Notes: generated by a model not told the origin, from the letters alone. 64,000 bases of DNA from Symsagittifera roscoffensis (GCF_963678635.1 NC_087070.1:45057467-45121466), one strand, 5' to 3'; shown: positions 44,149 through 57,086, counted from the first letter of the stretch. Made by a program: numbers and translations.

Positions 44149-45220
44149 AGTCGTGTCCAATCAAATTTCAGCTTCCTTTTATGGAATTTTTGTATAAGTT
44201 CGTGTCCAATGGGAAACAAATTTCCATTTTAGGTAATTTTTACACATTGTCGTTTCCAATCACAAAAATGTTCACTTATTTTAGGTTGTCGTATCCAATC
44301 AGAGGAACTTTTTAAGGACTTAAATCTTCCAAATAAGTACAAATAAGCACAACAGCAATCGCAAAATACATGACCAAAAGTTGTTTGCTGTAAGAATAGG
44401 AAAAATTGCCGATATAAGTAACAAAAGAATATCATATAAGTAGCATTTCGACAATTTTTTTCATCAAGTTAGTTAATTTTTTTGTATGTAATCAATGAGA
44501 ATTTGCTGAGTTTTGACTTGATAGTCAAATTCTTTGATTTTGATGTAGATCTTAGAGGATAAATTAAAGTTGATGAACTTTTCGTAGCAAATCTCTGGAA
44601 ATCTGATTCCAAACCAAATCAAGCTGGATTTTGAAATTTGAAAATCCTTAAAGAAATGAAAGAATTAAGAACTTTACTGGGGAGTTTTTACAAATTAGGG
44701 TATCGGGTAGGGAATAAAAAGAGATTTTGATATATTATCGTACGACTTTTTGACCAGTTTCAAACTCTCGAGAATAAACAAAATTTTTTCCCTAGGAGGT
44801 GTAATTCAGCCCTAAGTTTAAAACTTTGATACGCATTATGTGGATCAAACTTAAACTCTTTGATTGACTAATTTTCTCTATAAAGACCTTTACTTGTCGA
44901 AAAACTCTATTTTGTACAATAAAAACGTCCAAAAAATTATGAAAAAAAAAGAGTCAACATCTATTTCATTCATCAACAAGAAAATCAATTGGAATTTTTC
45001 TTTTTTCTTGTAAAGTGACTCGAGGAATTTCAAAAGTTTTTGATAGATATTTATCAAATAATGAATAATGTTTAAAAAAAACAATAAACATATCACTTTT
45101 AGAAAATGCTGGATTCTGATTGGTTGATATCAGAAAAAATAAAAAATTTCCTTATAATTAATGCTCGATTCTGATTGGTTGTTAGCAGAACTTTTGAAAA
45201 CTCCATGAGTAGATTGGTCG
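44149..45220. promoter_or_regulatory. CCAAT-box array between divergent genes (copy A)
   Basis: CCAAT boxes on the plus strand at 44157, 44206, 44256 and 44295, each after CGTxTCC-type sequence, and reverse-orientation ATTGG boxes (TGATTGG at 45117 and 45172, ATTGG at 45213). Most match the NF-Y consensus CCAATCA. They lie between a minus-strand gene (43456-43966) and a plus-strand gene (45400-46413), as in a bidirectional promoter. The units repeat every 40-55 bases. Confidence 0.5.
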
Positions 45221-45399
45221 ATTTTTGTCTCAGCTAGGCTGAATAGCATATCCATTCTGATTTTTTTTACGTAAAAACAATTGGTTAAAAAATTTGCTGT
45301 TTTTATTCACTCTTATTCATTTTTTGAGGATATTCAACTTTTCTTTCTAAAAATTTAGGACATTCTAAATATCCCATTTTTTCTCTCTCTACTTATTGA

Positions 45400-46413
45400 G
45401 ATGCCATTACTGAATAGAAACGAATGATTTGCTTGTCTTGAATATGGAAGAGAGTTTACACGTAAATTTGCGTCAAGACATCGATAGCACTGTGACGTTT
45501 TAAACTGTTACAATTGTTCCAATTTTTATAAATATAGCGGCGAAGATGTTACTAATCATCTGAAGAAAAAGCAATATTCTTGTCCACATAATGTTAGATT
45601 ATGTGCTCAGCAGCGTCCAAACACACAAGATAAGGTAAAATTAAAATATTTTCAATGAAAACAAAGGAGAAAAAAATTTGAAAATTTTTTTTTACTGAAT
45701 CTGAAAATTCGATACAACAAATTTCAAAAAAAACTTCAGTAAAAATTATACAGTTTTTTCATCACTATTCTCATTCTGTTGTTTATTTTTTGATTTAAAG
45801 GTTCTGACTGATGATAAAACAAGCAACAATCGAGTTCAAAATGTCGTGAAACTTTCAATGTAAATCGATCCGAAAATCTTTGATATACATTGAATACTCC
45901 AGTGGTTGCAAGCTTGCGGAGATTTTGTTGGGATAAGTTTTAAGTTTGTAGTAAAATGAATGACAGACGCTAATGAGTGTTTGAGTTTTCGTTGAAAGTT
46001 TGTAAAAAAAAACTGGATATTTATATAACATCGACTAATTGAAAGGTTTTGCCTATTTACTAATTTAAAGCTTTCCTTGTTTAGTGGTTGTAAAAGTGTT
46101 CATAGAGTAAGTAGAGTAAGGCAATTTAAAGCATTTAATGGGATTTATTCATTCAGAATTGTGGTTTTCTACTGTTTTTTTGACGATTTCCGAAAAGAAA
46201 TTGATAACTGGCCTGGAAAAGATAAAAAAATATATGTTTTGGCCAACTTGTGAATACTTCAACCTAAGAATATACATTATTCTCAACAACCAAAATCTTA
46301 CTTCAGTTCAAAAATTCAGAGTTGAAACAGCAACATACTGTCATCAGGTTGAGAAATCAATTGAAGATATCTTGAAAAAGATTTATGGTATTAATTCTGC
46401 TTCGGAGTATTAA
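45400..46413 (+). pseudogene. Copy A of a Cys-rich zinc-finger-like gene
   Basis: The counterpart of the copy B gene at 52159-53162. Exon 1 here has two in-frame stops (at about 45427 and 45487) absent from copy B. An acceptor (CCTTGTTTAG, at about 46083) and a second exon to the stop at 46411-46413 are kept. Differences between copies in the last 45 codons are mostly conservative (Val/Ile, Asp/Glu), as in sequence that was coding. Confidence 0.4.
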
Positions 46414-48750
46414 AAACTCATTGAAATGATACATTTTTCCATCTAAAATTCAGTTTCCAACTTTAACTTTGTTCAAATCAAATTAAATTGGAAAAAAAAG
46501 ATAGGCCAAAACTGAAAATTTTTATATTTGAGATAAAAACAAATCATTAGGATTATGAGATAACTTTGTTAAAATTTAGCTTATAAATTTTATCATCAGA
46601 AAAAATCCAACATAAATAGGTAATGTTTGGAAAATTTTATATCATTTGATACATTATGTACAATTGCACAAAAACTCAGATAATTTGAGCATTTTTTTGT
46701 GGACCAACAACATCTTTTAGAAGATGATACTTGAAGCATAAATCGAAAATTTGCTTTCAAGATCTACATTTCATTATTTTGGATAAAAAACAGACAAATT
46801 TGATGAAGAAAGACTTTTAGAGAAAATAATATCAAGCCTGCTGAATTTTCTAAGCAAACTGATGCTTTGGCAGAACCAGCTCTAGGATCTCTTAATTATA
46901 TGAACTTTCACTTGAAAAAACTCAATCAGTAAATGTTTTGCTCTGGTTAGCTTCAGTTGATTTCGATTAAAAAATTATGTAGAACTAAAGTTTTTTTTGC
47001 TTAAAAAGTTTGGCAAATTTATATTTGTTACACTTTGCATCTTGATTTCCTTTTCTAAATCAATTTCTCTAAGAAGCGTTCTTTTTGAAGTATTTAGATG
47101 TTGCAGAAGTTAGGAACTTGATCTACTTGCGTATTTCTATTTCCAAAGGTTTTCAAATTAAAAACAATCAAGCTGCTCGTAATTTGTTCTAAAAACTCAA
47201 CGTAAAAACACAACTTCATATTTTTACTTTTTACACGTACTTGTGAATGCTTTAACTAGCACCGATTCTTTCTCACTGAGACTTTTTTCAGAAAGGTTCC
47301 GACACAAATGAGGAATGAAAACAGATTTGATAACTGTTTTGCAAGAAAGTGATAGTTAATGATCCCAAAAGTTGTACTTTTGCTCAAATAGTTTATTGTT
47401 ATAACTGAACAGGGACCCTTAAGTAGAACATGTAAAAATTACAAAGTAATCATCAGACGCTATCAGTTCTAATTTTATCGCTGCCAGCGAATTGTTTGTT
47501 TAATTGGTACCATTTTCATCCTAAATTCCCAAGTTCTGATTAAATTTTCTTTCAAAGTGAGTTCAATAGCGAAAAAACGTAAAAAGCAGAAATTAAGAAT
47601 AACCCTAAAGCATGCAAAATTTCAACGGAAAAATTATGATAACTGTTATAGAAGCAACAGAGAGATAATCATTAGTTTTGAAGAAGGTTTTGTTGAATTT
47701 CATTCAATCTATTATAATTTTTAAGAAACATTTAGCCCATTTTTAGTCAATTTTAGCAGTAAAAAAATCATTTTCAACAATGATCCAAAATTTGTTATTT
47801 TTACCAACGTGAAAAACTTCTCAGAAGTTGTAATTTTTGTACAAGTTTTGGTTAATCTTTGAGATAAAACTAAGGAGGAGTTGGATCATGGGGTTCAATC
47901 TAGAAATGTTAATGAATATTGCTCTTATTGTTCAATTGAATTAAGATTCTTAATTGAATTTGCCTGCAATTGAACAAAAAACTAGTTAAATACGCAATTG
48001 AAAGGTTAAAAATGGAAAACTTTGGGTAGATTTGACTAATTTTAATTTTCTCGAAAATAACGATAAGTTACACTATTTTCCCGAAAAATCAGAAGTATGA
48101 AAATCAAATCAGCTAATATGAGCTTTATATGTTCAGAGCATAACATAAACCACTTTTTAGCTAAATTTGGGGTAAACTTCATCGTATATCATTATTTTGA
48201 GAGAAAATTGTGGAAAATTCCATATTTCTATTCAAAGTTTTATATCAGTGTCTCAACAAGATGCCAATTGAAATACAATTTGAGCTGAATTTTAAAATCT
48301 AAACTTTGAAATTTTTGCAATTTTTTTCCAAAATATTTTAAACTTTTGCAATTTTTTCCAGAAGCTTGAAATTTTTACAATTTTTTTCAAAAAAAATTTG
48401 ACTTTCTTTCGAAGTTTCAGTTGGTTTTAGCATAGTTTCGGCTGGGTTGAGAACTGTTTTAAAAAGTAAGATCATCTAATAAAGTAGTTTTTAAGTCAAA
48501 TTATATCAATTCTTATTGTGTTTTGAAGTTTTTTGTAAAAAATTTTCAATTTTTTTGATAGAAGCTCCAAAATTTTTGCCCATCTTACCTTTGACTTACC
48601 ATGAAAAAAAATTAAGACTTTCATTACCCAATCCACACGTAATGCTCACCAATTACATAACGCGTGCTGAGATTTTTGCGAAAAAACTGAACATTCCCAC
48701 ACAAAATCCAAAAAATACCGTTTTTCTTAGCATTTCCTTGCCGTCAGACT
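46414..48750. other. Non-coding part of copy A
   Basis: No gene supported. It is AT-rich, with tracts of TTTGCAATTTTTTTC near 48310-48400. The short frames at 48097-48288 and 48516-48752 lack features. Confidence 0.4.
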
Positions 48751-48935
48751 GAATAGTGATTATGTAAGCTTTGTGATAAAATAATCAAATGATTAAAATG
48801 TTCTCTTAGTAATTTGCCCTGATAAGAGATCAAAAATTAATCTTTGGTTCCGAAACACTTAATTCAGATAGGAAGAAAACTAACTTACAAACAAATGGTA
48901 AACTTGAAAAAATGTGTAAAAAGATAAAAATTGAA

Positions 48936-49592
48936 TTAATTTTTGAGTTCGTTGTCACTTTGTTTCTGTGCCACACCATTTTTTATTCTAAACAGAGCTA
49001 AGTTATTCTGTTGAACCTTCAATTTTTCTTTCTTGTACCTCGTATCATGAATTCTTTCAATTTTTCGCCAAGCATGTAGGTAAACTCTTAAGAGACTGAA
49101 AACCTTCTTCGGATCTCTGTAGAATATCTCAAATTCAACCATTTTTTCAAAAAAAATCATTTGTAGTAAATGTTTTTTTTGTAAACAAATGAAAACTGTT
49201 ACCGTATCCCAGATCCACAATTTCGTCAAAATTTTTTTCATCTGAATCATATGAAAACCCGTACTTTTCTCTCGAAGGTGACTTAGACATTGCCAATTCT
49301 TTCTCAATTCTCTAATTATTTTACTCTCGAGTTCTGTCCATTCTGAAAGATCTATGATAATTTGCTCACTAGCCTGGAATTTTTTTTTTAAATTGGTACC
49401 GTTTTTGGTACCGTTTTTAAACTGGATGCAGTAACTCGCCCGTTCTATTATGATTGGTTTCAAAGTTTGAGATAGACTTCCGTTTCTTTTAAAAAATCTA
49501 CTCATGTTGATAGATTGAACTGAACTGTAGGAGATTTCCAAATGAAATGAAATATAAATTTTTTCAGCTGTAGATTTTGCTGAATTACTCAT
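48936..49592 (-). CDS. Copy B minus-strand hypothetical gene
   Basis: A 218-codon frame joins what copy A has as separate pieces. It is Lys/Glu/Ile rich and has no recognised domain. As in copy A, an alternative frame (KYGFSYDSDEKNFDEIVDLG...) looks more protein-like between about 49310 and 49150 and meets this frame at an eight-T run, so the real product probably uses parts of both. Confidence 0.35.
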   Translation of the reverse strand: MSNSAKSTAEKIYISFHLEISYSSVQSINMSRFFKRNGSLSQTLKPIIIERASYCIQFKNGTKNGTNLKKKFQASEQIIIDLSEWTELESKIIRELRKNWQCLSHLREKSTGFHMIQMKKILTKLWIWDTVTVFICLQKKHLLQMIFFEKMVEFEIFYRDPKKVFSLLRVYLHAWRKIERIHDTRYKKEKLKVQQNNLALFRIKNGVAQKQSDNELKN

Positions 49593-50589
49593 AAAAAACT
49601 GAAATCGTTCAAAAATTTTACAACGCTTGGTTGACTTTAAATGTTACTAAAGAGTTTTGCAGAAAAAGAATTTTTTGTTGTCCTGAAACTAATTTTGAAA
49701 GGTTTGAAGATCTTTATTTAAACTTAAAAAACTATCAAGTTAAGTACAAACCACACATTTTTTCATCAATCTCATCACCTTAGATTTAGTTCTGTAATTC
49801 TGATTGTTTAATTTTCTTCGGATAATTCTGGAATTTTGAAGATTCAGAAAAACCTAGCAGTTAATGTGCAATGATTTCTTGTAAAATTCGAAGATTTATT
49901 CTGTAGATTCCAAAAATTAGAAGATTCTGGAAGTTTATGAATAACGAAGTCATTATCTGTGGTGGAAATATTCTACAAATTTTACAATATAAAAAAAAGT
50001 GTAATGACGTCATTCTTTCAGGTGGAATTACTTTTTTATTGGCTAAATAAATCAAAAGACACCTTCATACCTCTGTAGAGAATCATGTCAGACCCTCGAT
50101 TACACTTTTTTAAAAATTTTTTCTTATGATAAATGAATATTTGTTACAAGAATCTTGTCAGAGTTATTTTTTTCCCAGCCTGAACAGTTTCTAACATATA
50201 AATTTAGATAGTTTTTATTACGTGTACCAAAAACTTTCTCAAGAGTTTTTGCAAGATGCTAAGAAATCTAAGAAATTTTTTGGTGAAATGCATCTTTTTT
50301 CATGGTTTTTTCAAAAATTATGTGAAAATCTAGCTTTATTTCTTAAATGATAAGACAAAAAACACAAAAATTCAGTGTAAAAACATGGCGACTAATTTCT
50401 TAGAAAACTTCTAAAAAGATGATTTTCATCGCTATTCCCTATGTTATTACCTTGGTTTTCTATCGTTTCTAATCAACAGACATGCAAAAATTAGTTTTCT
50501 AAAGGATTAAATTTTAAACAAAAGTTTCATAAAGACTAGTAAGTAACTTTGCAAGAAAAAATTTAAAGATTTATTTCGCAAGATGCTAA

Positions 50590-50905
50590 AAGTGTTTCAT
50601 TTTTTTCTACAAAACGCAAAAAGTGTTTCATTTTTTTCGACAAATAGCAAAATTTGTTCCACTTTTTTTCAACAGAATACGAAAAGTGTTTCGAATTTTT
50701 TCAGCAAGATTTGAAAAGTGTTTCAAATTTTTCAAGCGAATGTGAAAAATGTTTCATTTTTGAACAAAATTTGAAAAGTTTTTTTACTTTTTTTGACAAA
50801 CTGCGAAAAATAATTCATTTTTTTTTGACAGAATGCGAAAAGCTTTTCACTTTTTTCGATGAATTGCGAAATGCGAAAATTGTTTCAGTTTTTCTGACAA
50901 TATGA
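50590..50905 (+). repeat. Degenerate ~36-bp minisatellite (copy B)
   Basis: Same array as in copy A with small differences between units. Confidence 0.75.
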
Positions 50906-51128
50906 GACAAGGCTGCAAAAAAACCGCCGGACATTTTACTTGTCTGCAATTTTTCTAATGTTTTTTCTATCTTGTGTGCGAAGTTGATGTGCTATATTTA
51001 GTGTTAATTGTTTTTCAATGATTTACTCTGAATCCCTCATCTATTCTCATACTTAAAATAAAATTGAAGAAATTAATTAATTACAAAGAACGAAATTAAT
51101 ACCATACAACATTTATTTACAAAAATAT

Positions 51129-51640
51129 TTAATCAAAGAGCTGTCGAGCAGCAGAGGAGTTCTGGAGGTTCTCTTTGGAACGCAAAACTGGTCTTGCCTG
51201 CATCGCCTCTTGTCTTGGTCGTTCGCTGACTGGAGTTCTTGGCTTAGAGAACCCCTCATCCTCTTCGATAGTAATTGGGTTCTCCACCGATCTCTCTTCC
51301 CAAGGAAATCGTCGACTGGTTGAGCCACATATCTAGAGTCAGGAGTGTCGGGGTAGTTCATTACCACGTGCTCAGCCACTCCTTACATTATTTGCATTTC
51401 TTCAAGTTGGTTCTCTGTCATGGGCACTTGTATGATATGATGTTTGTTGAAATCCCTTCGCATCACTTCCACCATGTGCCACACTTATATTGGGTTGTCC
51501 ATTCGTGCCAGAAAAACTCCAGAGACTGTTTTTTCGGACCTGAATTTGTACTAGATCAGGCGAAAAATCTACAGAGTACACGAGGTTGCTGTTTTGTACT
51601 GAGAAGACCATTTAGAGCAATAACTTGGATAAAAGAGTAA
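51129..51640 (-). CDS. Copy B minus-strand gene, C-terminal exon
   Basis: Ends at a stop at 51129-51131 with the same acidic/Pro/Arg-rich tail as copy A, plus six extra in-frame codons (insertion at about 51184-51201). The frame stays open to about 51332. An upstream exon-like block is present as in copy A. Confidence 0.4.
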
Positions 51641-51841
51641 AAACAAGAGTGATTTAGAGCTGAGAGGGGGTAGCTGACGGAAGATAAGTTGAAATTAAGC
51701 TATTTAGAGAGCTGAGAGAGGAGGTAGTTGACGGTAGTTTAGTTGAAAATAAAACGATTTTTAGTTAGGAGTGAGGGGTACCTTCAACTCAAATGCGTGG
51801 GTTTAAGCAATCAGAATTGATTTTCTTTATTTGGATTGTAG

Positions 51842-52040
51842 TCGTGTCCAATCAAATTTCAGCTTCCTTTTATGGAATTCTTGTATAAGTTCGTGTCCAA
51901 TGGGAAACAAATTTCACGAAAATGCTGGATTCTGATTGGTTGATATCAGAAAAGATAAAAAAATTCCTGATAATTATTGCTCGATTCTGATTGGTTGATA
52001 GCAGAACTTTTGAAAACTCCATAGTTAGATTGGTTGATTT
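51842..52040. promoter_or_regulatory. CCAAT-box array (copy B, deleted form)
   Basis: Two plus-strand CCAAT boxes (about 51848 and 51898) and three reverse boxes (TGATTGG at about 51929 and 51988, and ATTGG at 52029). The deletion in this copy removed two of the seven boxes of copy A and brought the two groups together. Confidence 0.5.
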
Positions 52041-52158
52041 TTGTCTCAGCTAGGCTGAATAGCATATCCATTCTGATTTTTTTTGGGCTATTCAACTTTT
52101 CTTTCTAAAAATTTAGGATATTCTAAATATCCCATTTTTTCTATCTCTACTTATTGAG

Positions 52159-53162
52159 ATGCCGTTACTGAATAGAAACGAACGAGTTGCATGTCTTGAA
52201 TATGGAAGAGAGTGCACACGTAAATTTGCGTCAAGACATCGATATCACTGTGACGTTTTAAACTGTTACAATTGTTCCAACTTTTATCAATATAGCGGCG
52301 AAGATGTTACTAATCATCTGAAGAAAAAGCAATATTCTTGTCCACATAATGTTAGATTATGTGCTCAGCAGCGTCCAAACACACAAGATAAGGTAAAAAA
52401 ATATATATTTTTAATGAAAACATAGGAGAAAAAAATTTGAAAAATAATTTTTACTGAATCTGAAAACTCGATACAACAAATTTCAAAAAAAACTTCAGTA
52501 AAAATTATACAGTTTTTTCATCACTGTTCTCAACTTGTTATTTATTTTTTGATTCAAAGGTTCTGATTGATGATAAACCAGCAACAATTGAGTTCAAAAT
52601 GTCGTGAAACTTTCAATGGAAATCGATCCGAAAATCTTTGATCTACATTGAATACTCCAGTGGTTGCAAGCTTGCGGAGATTTTGTTGGGATAAGTTTGT
52701 AGTAAAATGAATGACAGACGCTAATGAGTCTTTGAGTTTTCGTTGAAAGTTTGTAAAAAAAAACTGGATATTTATATAACATCGACTAATTGAAAGGCTT
52801 TGCGTAGTTACTAATTTAAAGCTTTCCTTGTTTAGTGGTTGTAAAAGTGTTCATAGAGTAAGTAGAGTAAGGCAATTTAAAGCATATAATGGGGTTGATT
52901 CATTCAGAATTGTAGTTTTCTACTGTTTTTTGACGATTTCCGAAAAGAAATTGATAACTGGCCTGGAGGAGATAAAAAATATTTGTTTTGGCCAACTTGT
53001 GAAAACTTCAACCTAATAATATACATTATTCTCAACAACCAAAATCTTACTTCAGTTCAAAAATTCAGAATTGAAACAGCAACATACTGTTATCAGGTTG
53101 AGAAATCAATTGAAGAACTCTTGAAAAAGATTTATGGTATTAATTCTGCTTCGGAGTATTAA
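52159..53162 (+). CDS. Cys-rich zinc-finger-like gene (copy B)
   Basis: Exon 1 (52159-52392) is open and ends at a donor (GATAAG|GTAAAA). It has closely spaced Cys and His residues (C..LNCYNCSNFY, then HLKKKQYSCPHNVRLC), a pattern that could bind zinc, though it matches no family I recognise. A second exon follows an acceptor CCTTGTTTAG at about 52839 and ends at 53160-53162; its frame is interrupted near 52930 in this copy. The gene therefore looks recently decayed, or needs another splice. Copy A exon 1 carries stops. Confidence 0.4.
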
Positions 53163-55505
53163 AAACTCATTGAAATGATACATTTTTCCATCTAAAATTC
53201 AGTTTCCAACTTTAACTTTGTTCAAATCAAATAAATTGGAAAAAAAAGATAGACCGAAATTGAAAATTTTTAAATTTGAGATTAAAACTCAAAACAAATC
53301 TTAGGATTATGAGATAACTTCGTTAAAACTTAGCTTATAAATTTTATCTTGAGAAAAAATCCAACATAATAAGGTAATGTTTGGAAAAATTTATACATTT
53401 GATACATTATGTACAATTGGACAAAAACTCAGATAATTTGAGCATTTTTTCGTGAACCAACAACATCTTTTAGAAGATGATACTTGAAGCATAACTCGAA
53501 AACTTGCTTTCAAGATCTACATTTCATTATTTTGGATAAAAAACAGAAAAATTTGATGAAGAAAGACTTTTAGAGAAAATAATATCGAGCTTGCTGAATT
53601 TTCTAAGCAAACTGATACTTTGGCAGAACCAGCGCTAGGATCTCTTAATTATATGAACGTTCACATGAAAAAACTCAATCAGTAAATGTTTTGCTCTACT
53701 TAGCTTCAGTTGATTTCGATTAAAAAATTATGTAGAACTAAAGTTTTATTTGCTTAAAAAGTTTGGCAAATTTATTATTTGTTACACTTTGCATCTTGAT
53801 TTCCTTTTCTAAATCGATTTCTCTAAGAAGCGTTCTTTTTGAAGTCTTTAGATGTCGCAGAAGTTAGGAACTTGATCTACTTGCGTATTTCTACTTCCAA
53901 AGGTTTTCAAATTAAAAACAATCAAGCTGCTCGTAATTTGTTCTAAAAACTCAACGTAAAAACACAACTTTATATTTTCACTTTTTCCACGTACTTGTGA
54001 ATGCTTTAACTAGCACCGATTCTTTCTCACTGAGACTTTTTTCAGAAAGGTTCCAACACAAATGAGGAATGAAAACAGATTTGATAACTGTTTTGCAAGA
54101 AAGTGATAGTTAATGATCTCAAAAGTTGTACTTTTGCTCAAATAGTTTATTGTTATAACTGAACAGGGACCCTTAAGTAGAACATGTAAAAATTACAAAG
54201 CAATTATCAGACGCTATCAGTTCTAATTTTATCGCTGCCAGCGAATTGTTTGTTTAATTGGTACCATTTTCATCCTAAATTCCCAAGTTCTGATTAAATT
54301 TTCTTTCAAAGTGAGTTCAATAGCGAAAAAACGTAAAAAGCAGAAATTAAGAATAACCCTAAAGCATGCAAAATTTCAACGGAAAAATTATGATAACTGT
54401 TATAGAAGCAACAGAGAGATAATCATTAGTTTTGAAGAAGGTTTTGTTGAATTTCATTCAATCTATTATAATTTTTAAGAAACATTTAGCCCATTTTTAG
54501 TCAATTTTAGCAGTAAAAAAATCATTTTCAACAATGATCCAAAATTTGTTATTTTTACCAACGTGAAAAACTTCTCAGAAGTTGTAATTTTTGTACAAGT
54601 TTTGGTTAATCTTTGAGATAAAACTAAGGAGGAGTTGGATCATGGGGTTCAATCTAGAAATGTTAATGAATATTGCTCTTATTGTTCAATTGAATTAAGA
54701 TTCTTAATTGAATTTGCCTGCAATTGAACAAAAAACTAGTTAAATACGCAATTGAAAGGTTAAAAATGGAAAACTTTGGGTAGATTTGACTAATTTTAAT
54801 TTTCTCGAAAATAACGATAAGTTACACTATTTTCCCGAAAAATCAGAAGTATCAAAATCAAATCAGCTAATATGAGCTTTATATGTTCAGAGCATAACAT
54901 AAACCACTTTTTAGCTAAAATTGGGGTAAACTTCATCGTAATTCATTATTTTGAGAGAAAATTGTGGAAAATTCCATTTTCTATTCAAAGTTTTATATCA
55001 GTGTCTCAACAAGATGCCAATTGAAATACAATTTGAGCTGAATTTTAAAATCTAAACTTTGAAATTTTTGCAATTTTTTTCCAAAATAATTTAAGTTTTT
55101 GCAATTTTTTTCAGAAGCTTGAAATTTTTACAATTTTTTTCAAAGAAAATTTGACTTTCTTTCGAAGTTTCACTAGATTTTAGCATAGTTTTGGCTGGAT
55201 TGAGAACTGTTTTAAAAAGTAAGATCATCTAATAAAGTAGTTTTTAAGTCAAATTATATCAATTCTTATCGTGTTTTGAAGTTTTTTGTAAAAAATTTTC
55301 AATTTTTTTTGTTAAAAGCTCCAAAATTTTTGCCCATCTTACCTTTGACTTACCTTGACGAAAAATTAATACTTTCATCACCCAATTTACACGTAATGCT
55401 CACCAATTACATAACGCGTGCTGAGATTTTTGCGAAAAAAATGAACATTCCCACACAAAATCCAAAAAATACCGTTTTTCTTAGCATTTCCTTACCGTCA
55501 GACTG
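53163..55505. other. Non-coding part of copy B
   Basis: Matches 46414-48749 closely. No gene seen. Confidence 0.4.
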
Positions 55506-56340
55506 AAACTTTACCATTCCCTATCTTAATATATAGGAATTCTATTCCCTATCTTAATGAGTTCTTGATTCCCTGCAAAGAATTTCTAATACATAGGAAA
55601 ACCTATACACTATACCTATACATGGGAAATTTGGGCGCCGAAAAAACTTACCATCTGAAACTTACCAACTGAAACTGGTATCTTAAGAGATTGGGAAATC
55701 TATTCCGTATCTTAATACATTGGGAAGTCTTTAGCCTATGTTAATACATAGGGGGAAGACCGGACATAACGTCGCCAATCCGTGTTATTTGGTTTTTGAG
55801 GAATCGGTGCCAAAAAGCTAGAAATCGTGTGTCCCGGATTCCGGAACACACGCATTTTCTTTGATGTTTTTAGATTCCGTGGATTTCTAATTCAAACCAG
55901 TTTGTATGTGACCAGCTTTTGTCATGGATTCCGGGACAGCTAAAACCACCAATTTTGTGGCCAATCCTGGAATCCATGACAAAAACCATGGAATCCGATA
56001 CCATATTAAAACGCATTAAAAAACGGTTTTACCATGGATTCCTGGGCTTTTGGCTTCTGCGTGTTCTGGAATCCGGGACTTTACCAAGATGGAAGGGACC
56101 GGATTCCATGACATTTTACAACAATTATCAATACACAAAATTAGAAATGTTTTGTGTTTTGCCACGGATTCCATGATTAACACAACTAAAAGAAATCTTT
56201 TAGTGACTTAAGTGACTTCTTTCGAAAAGAAAGAGGTTAAAAAACTATTGTATACTCTATACAGTTCAACTGTATCACTCTATACTGTATACTATATACT
56301 CTATACTGTATACTGTATATACAGATTTTTCAATTAGTTT
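55506..56340. repeat. Simple and satellite-like repeats
   Basis: 55506-55760 repeats TTCCCTATCTTAATACAT(T)AGG with variants. 55830-56175 holds many GGATTCC/GGAATCC boxes (for example TGGAATCCGGGAC at about 56070). 56248-56325 is a TATACTGTATAC-type repeat, self-complementary and able to form hairpins. The GGAATCCGGGAC box recurs in the satellite at 59295-59780. Confidence 0.8.
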
Positions 56341-56867
56341 ATTTTCACTAGTTTTACATGTATTTGATGTTCATGTTGTAGAACAACAATATTCATTCTT
56401 CTAGAACATTTAAAATGTACAGGATTTCGGCATGCATTTTTTCAAAACAGGTAATTGTAACCGTTACCGTAACGTGACAATGGGGACCATTTGTCATTTA
56501 CAGGATTTCAGCATTCTAGCAAATTTTATAATTAGTTTAGTTTAACTAGTTTCATTTGATGTTCAACATTTGAAGTTCAGAAAAACAGCCTGTGAGTTGA
56601 ATATGAATACTACTCATGATTATTCAACACTAAAACTTGAGTCTCATAAACTATTCAACACTTAAGCTTGAGTCTCATAATAGGATAAGTTAGTAACTTG
56701 TTGTCAGAAAAAGTTTGCACGCGCGTGCGCACAACTCAGTGTCAAGATTCACACTATATCATATAGTAACTATGATAGTTACTTTTAAATCACCATTGCA
56801 TAAATTCAATTCATCATTGTTTTGAAAAAAGTCCTTCATCGAAAGATTCAACAAAAGTTACTCACAA
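56341..56867. other. Non-coding, upstream of a small gene
   Basis: No gene. It includes GTAACCGTTACCGTAACGTG (about 56458-56477) and a GC-rich alternating purine-pyrimidine palindrome, GCACGCGCGTGCGCAC, near 56717. Confidence 0.4.
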
Positions 56868-56876
56868 TTGTCAACA

Positions 56877-57086
56877 ATGGAATTATGGAATAAATTTTTA
56901 ATTTCTGGCGCCGACTCGGACATTAACCGTCAGTTTGTTGACTGTAACATTCTGGATGCAATTGCCGAAAAGTTTATCCAAAAAAAGTACGACAAGTTAT
57001 TAAAGATTCTTGAAGAGATGCTCGCAGGGACGGATAAGTGGATCGTTTCTGATGTTCTTCGTCAGATATCTGTGCGGGGACAATAA
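56877..57086 (+). CDS. Small hypothetical helical protein
   Basis: A 69-codon frame from the ATG at 56877. The protein has a balanced, amphipathic composition (FIQKKYDKLLKILEEML) and is likely all-helical, without signal or membrane segment. A polyadenylation-type AATAAA at about 57226 could end its transcript. It is too short for a family call. It may be a stand-alone small gene or the first exon of the decayed gene that follows. Confidence 0.45.
   Translation: MELWNKFLISGADSDINRQFVDCNILDAIAEKFIQKKYDKLLKILEEMLAGTDKWIVSDVLRQISVRGQ

Larger units (their letters stand above)
41069..48750. repeat. Segmental duplication, copy A
   Basis: A 7.7-kb unit repeated directly at 48751-55505. Both begin GAATAGTGATTATGTAAGC and end at ..CCGTCAGACTGA. 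Over most of its length the two are about 95% or more identical by eye, and nearly identical from about 47230 to 48480. Copy A has about 0.88 kb (44225-45100) that copy B lacks, and a further roughly 70 bp at 45260-45330. Confidence 0.93.
48751..55505. repeat. Segmental duplication, copy B
   Basis: A direct repeat of 41069-48750, shortened by deletions of about 0.88 kb and 70 bp. It abuts copy A with no spacer. The right edge is marked by the shared CCGTCAGACTGA, after which unrelated repeats begin. Confidence 0.93.

Noticed and set aside
56248-56325. CRISPR-like or regularly spaced repeat
   Set aside because: Short palindromic TATACTGTATAC simple repeat without unique spacers, in animal DNA.
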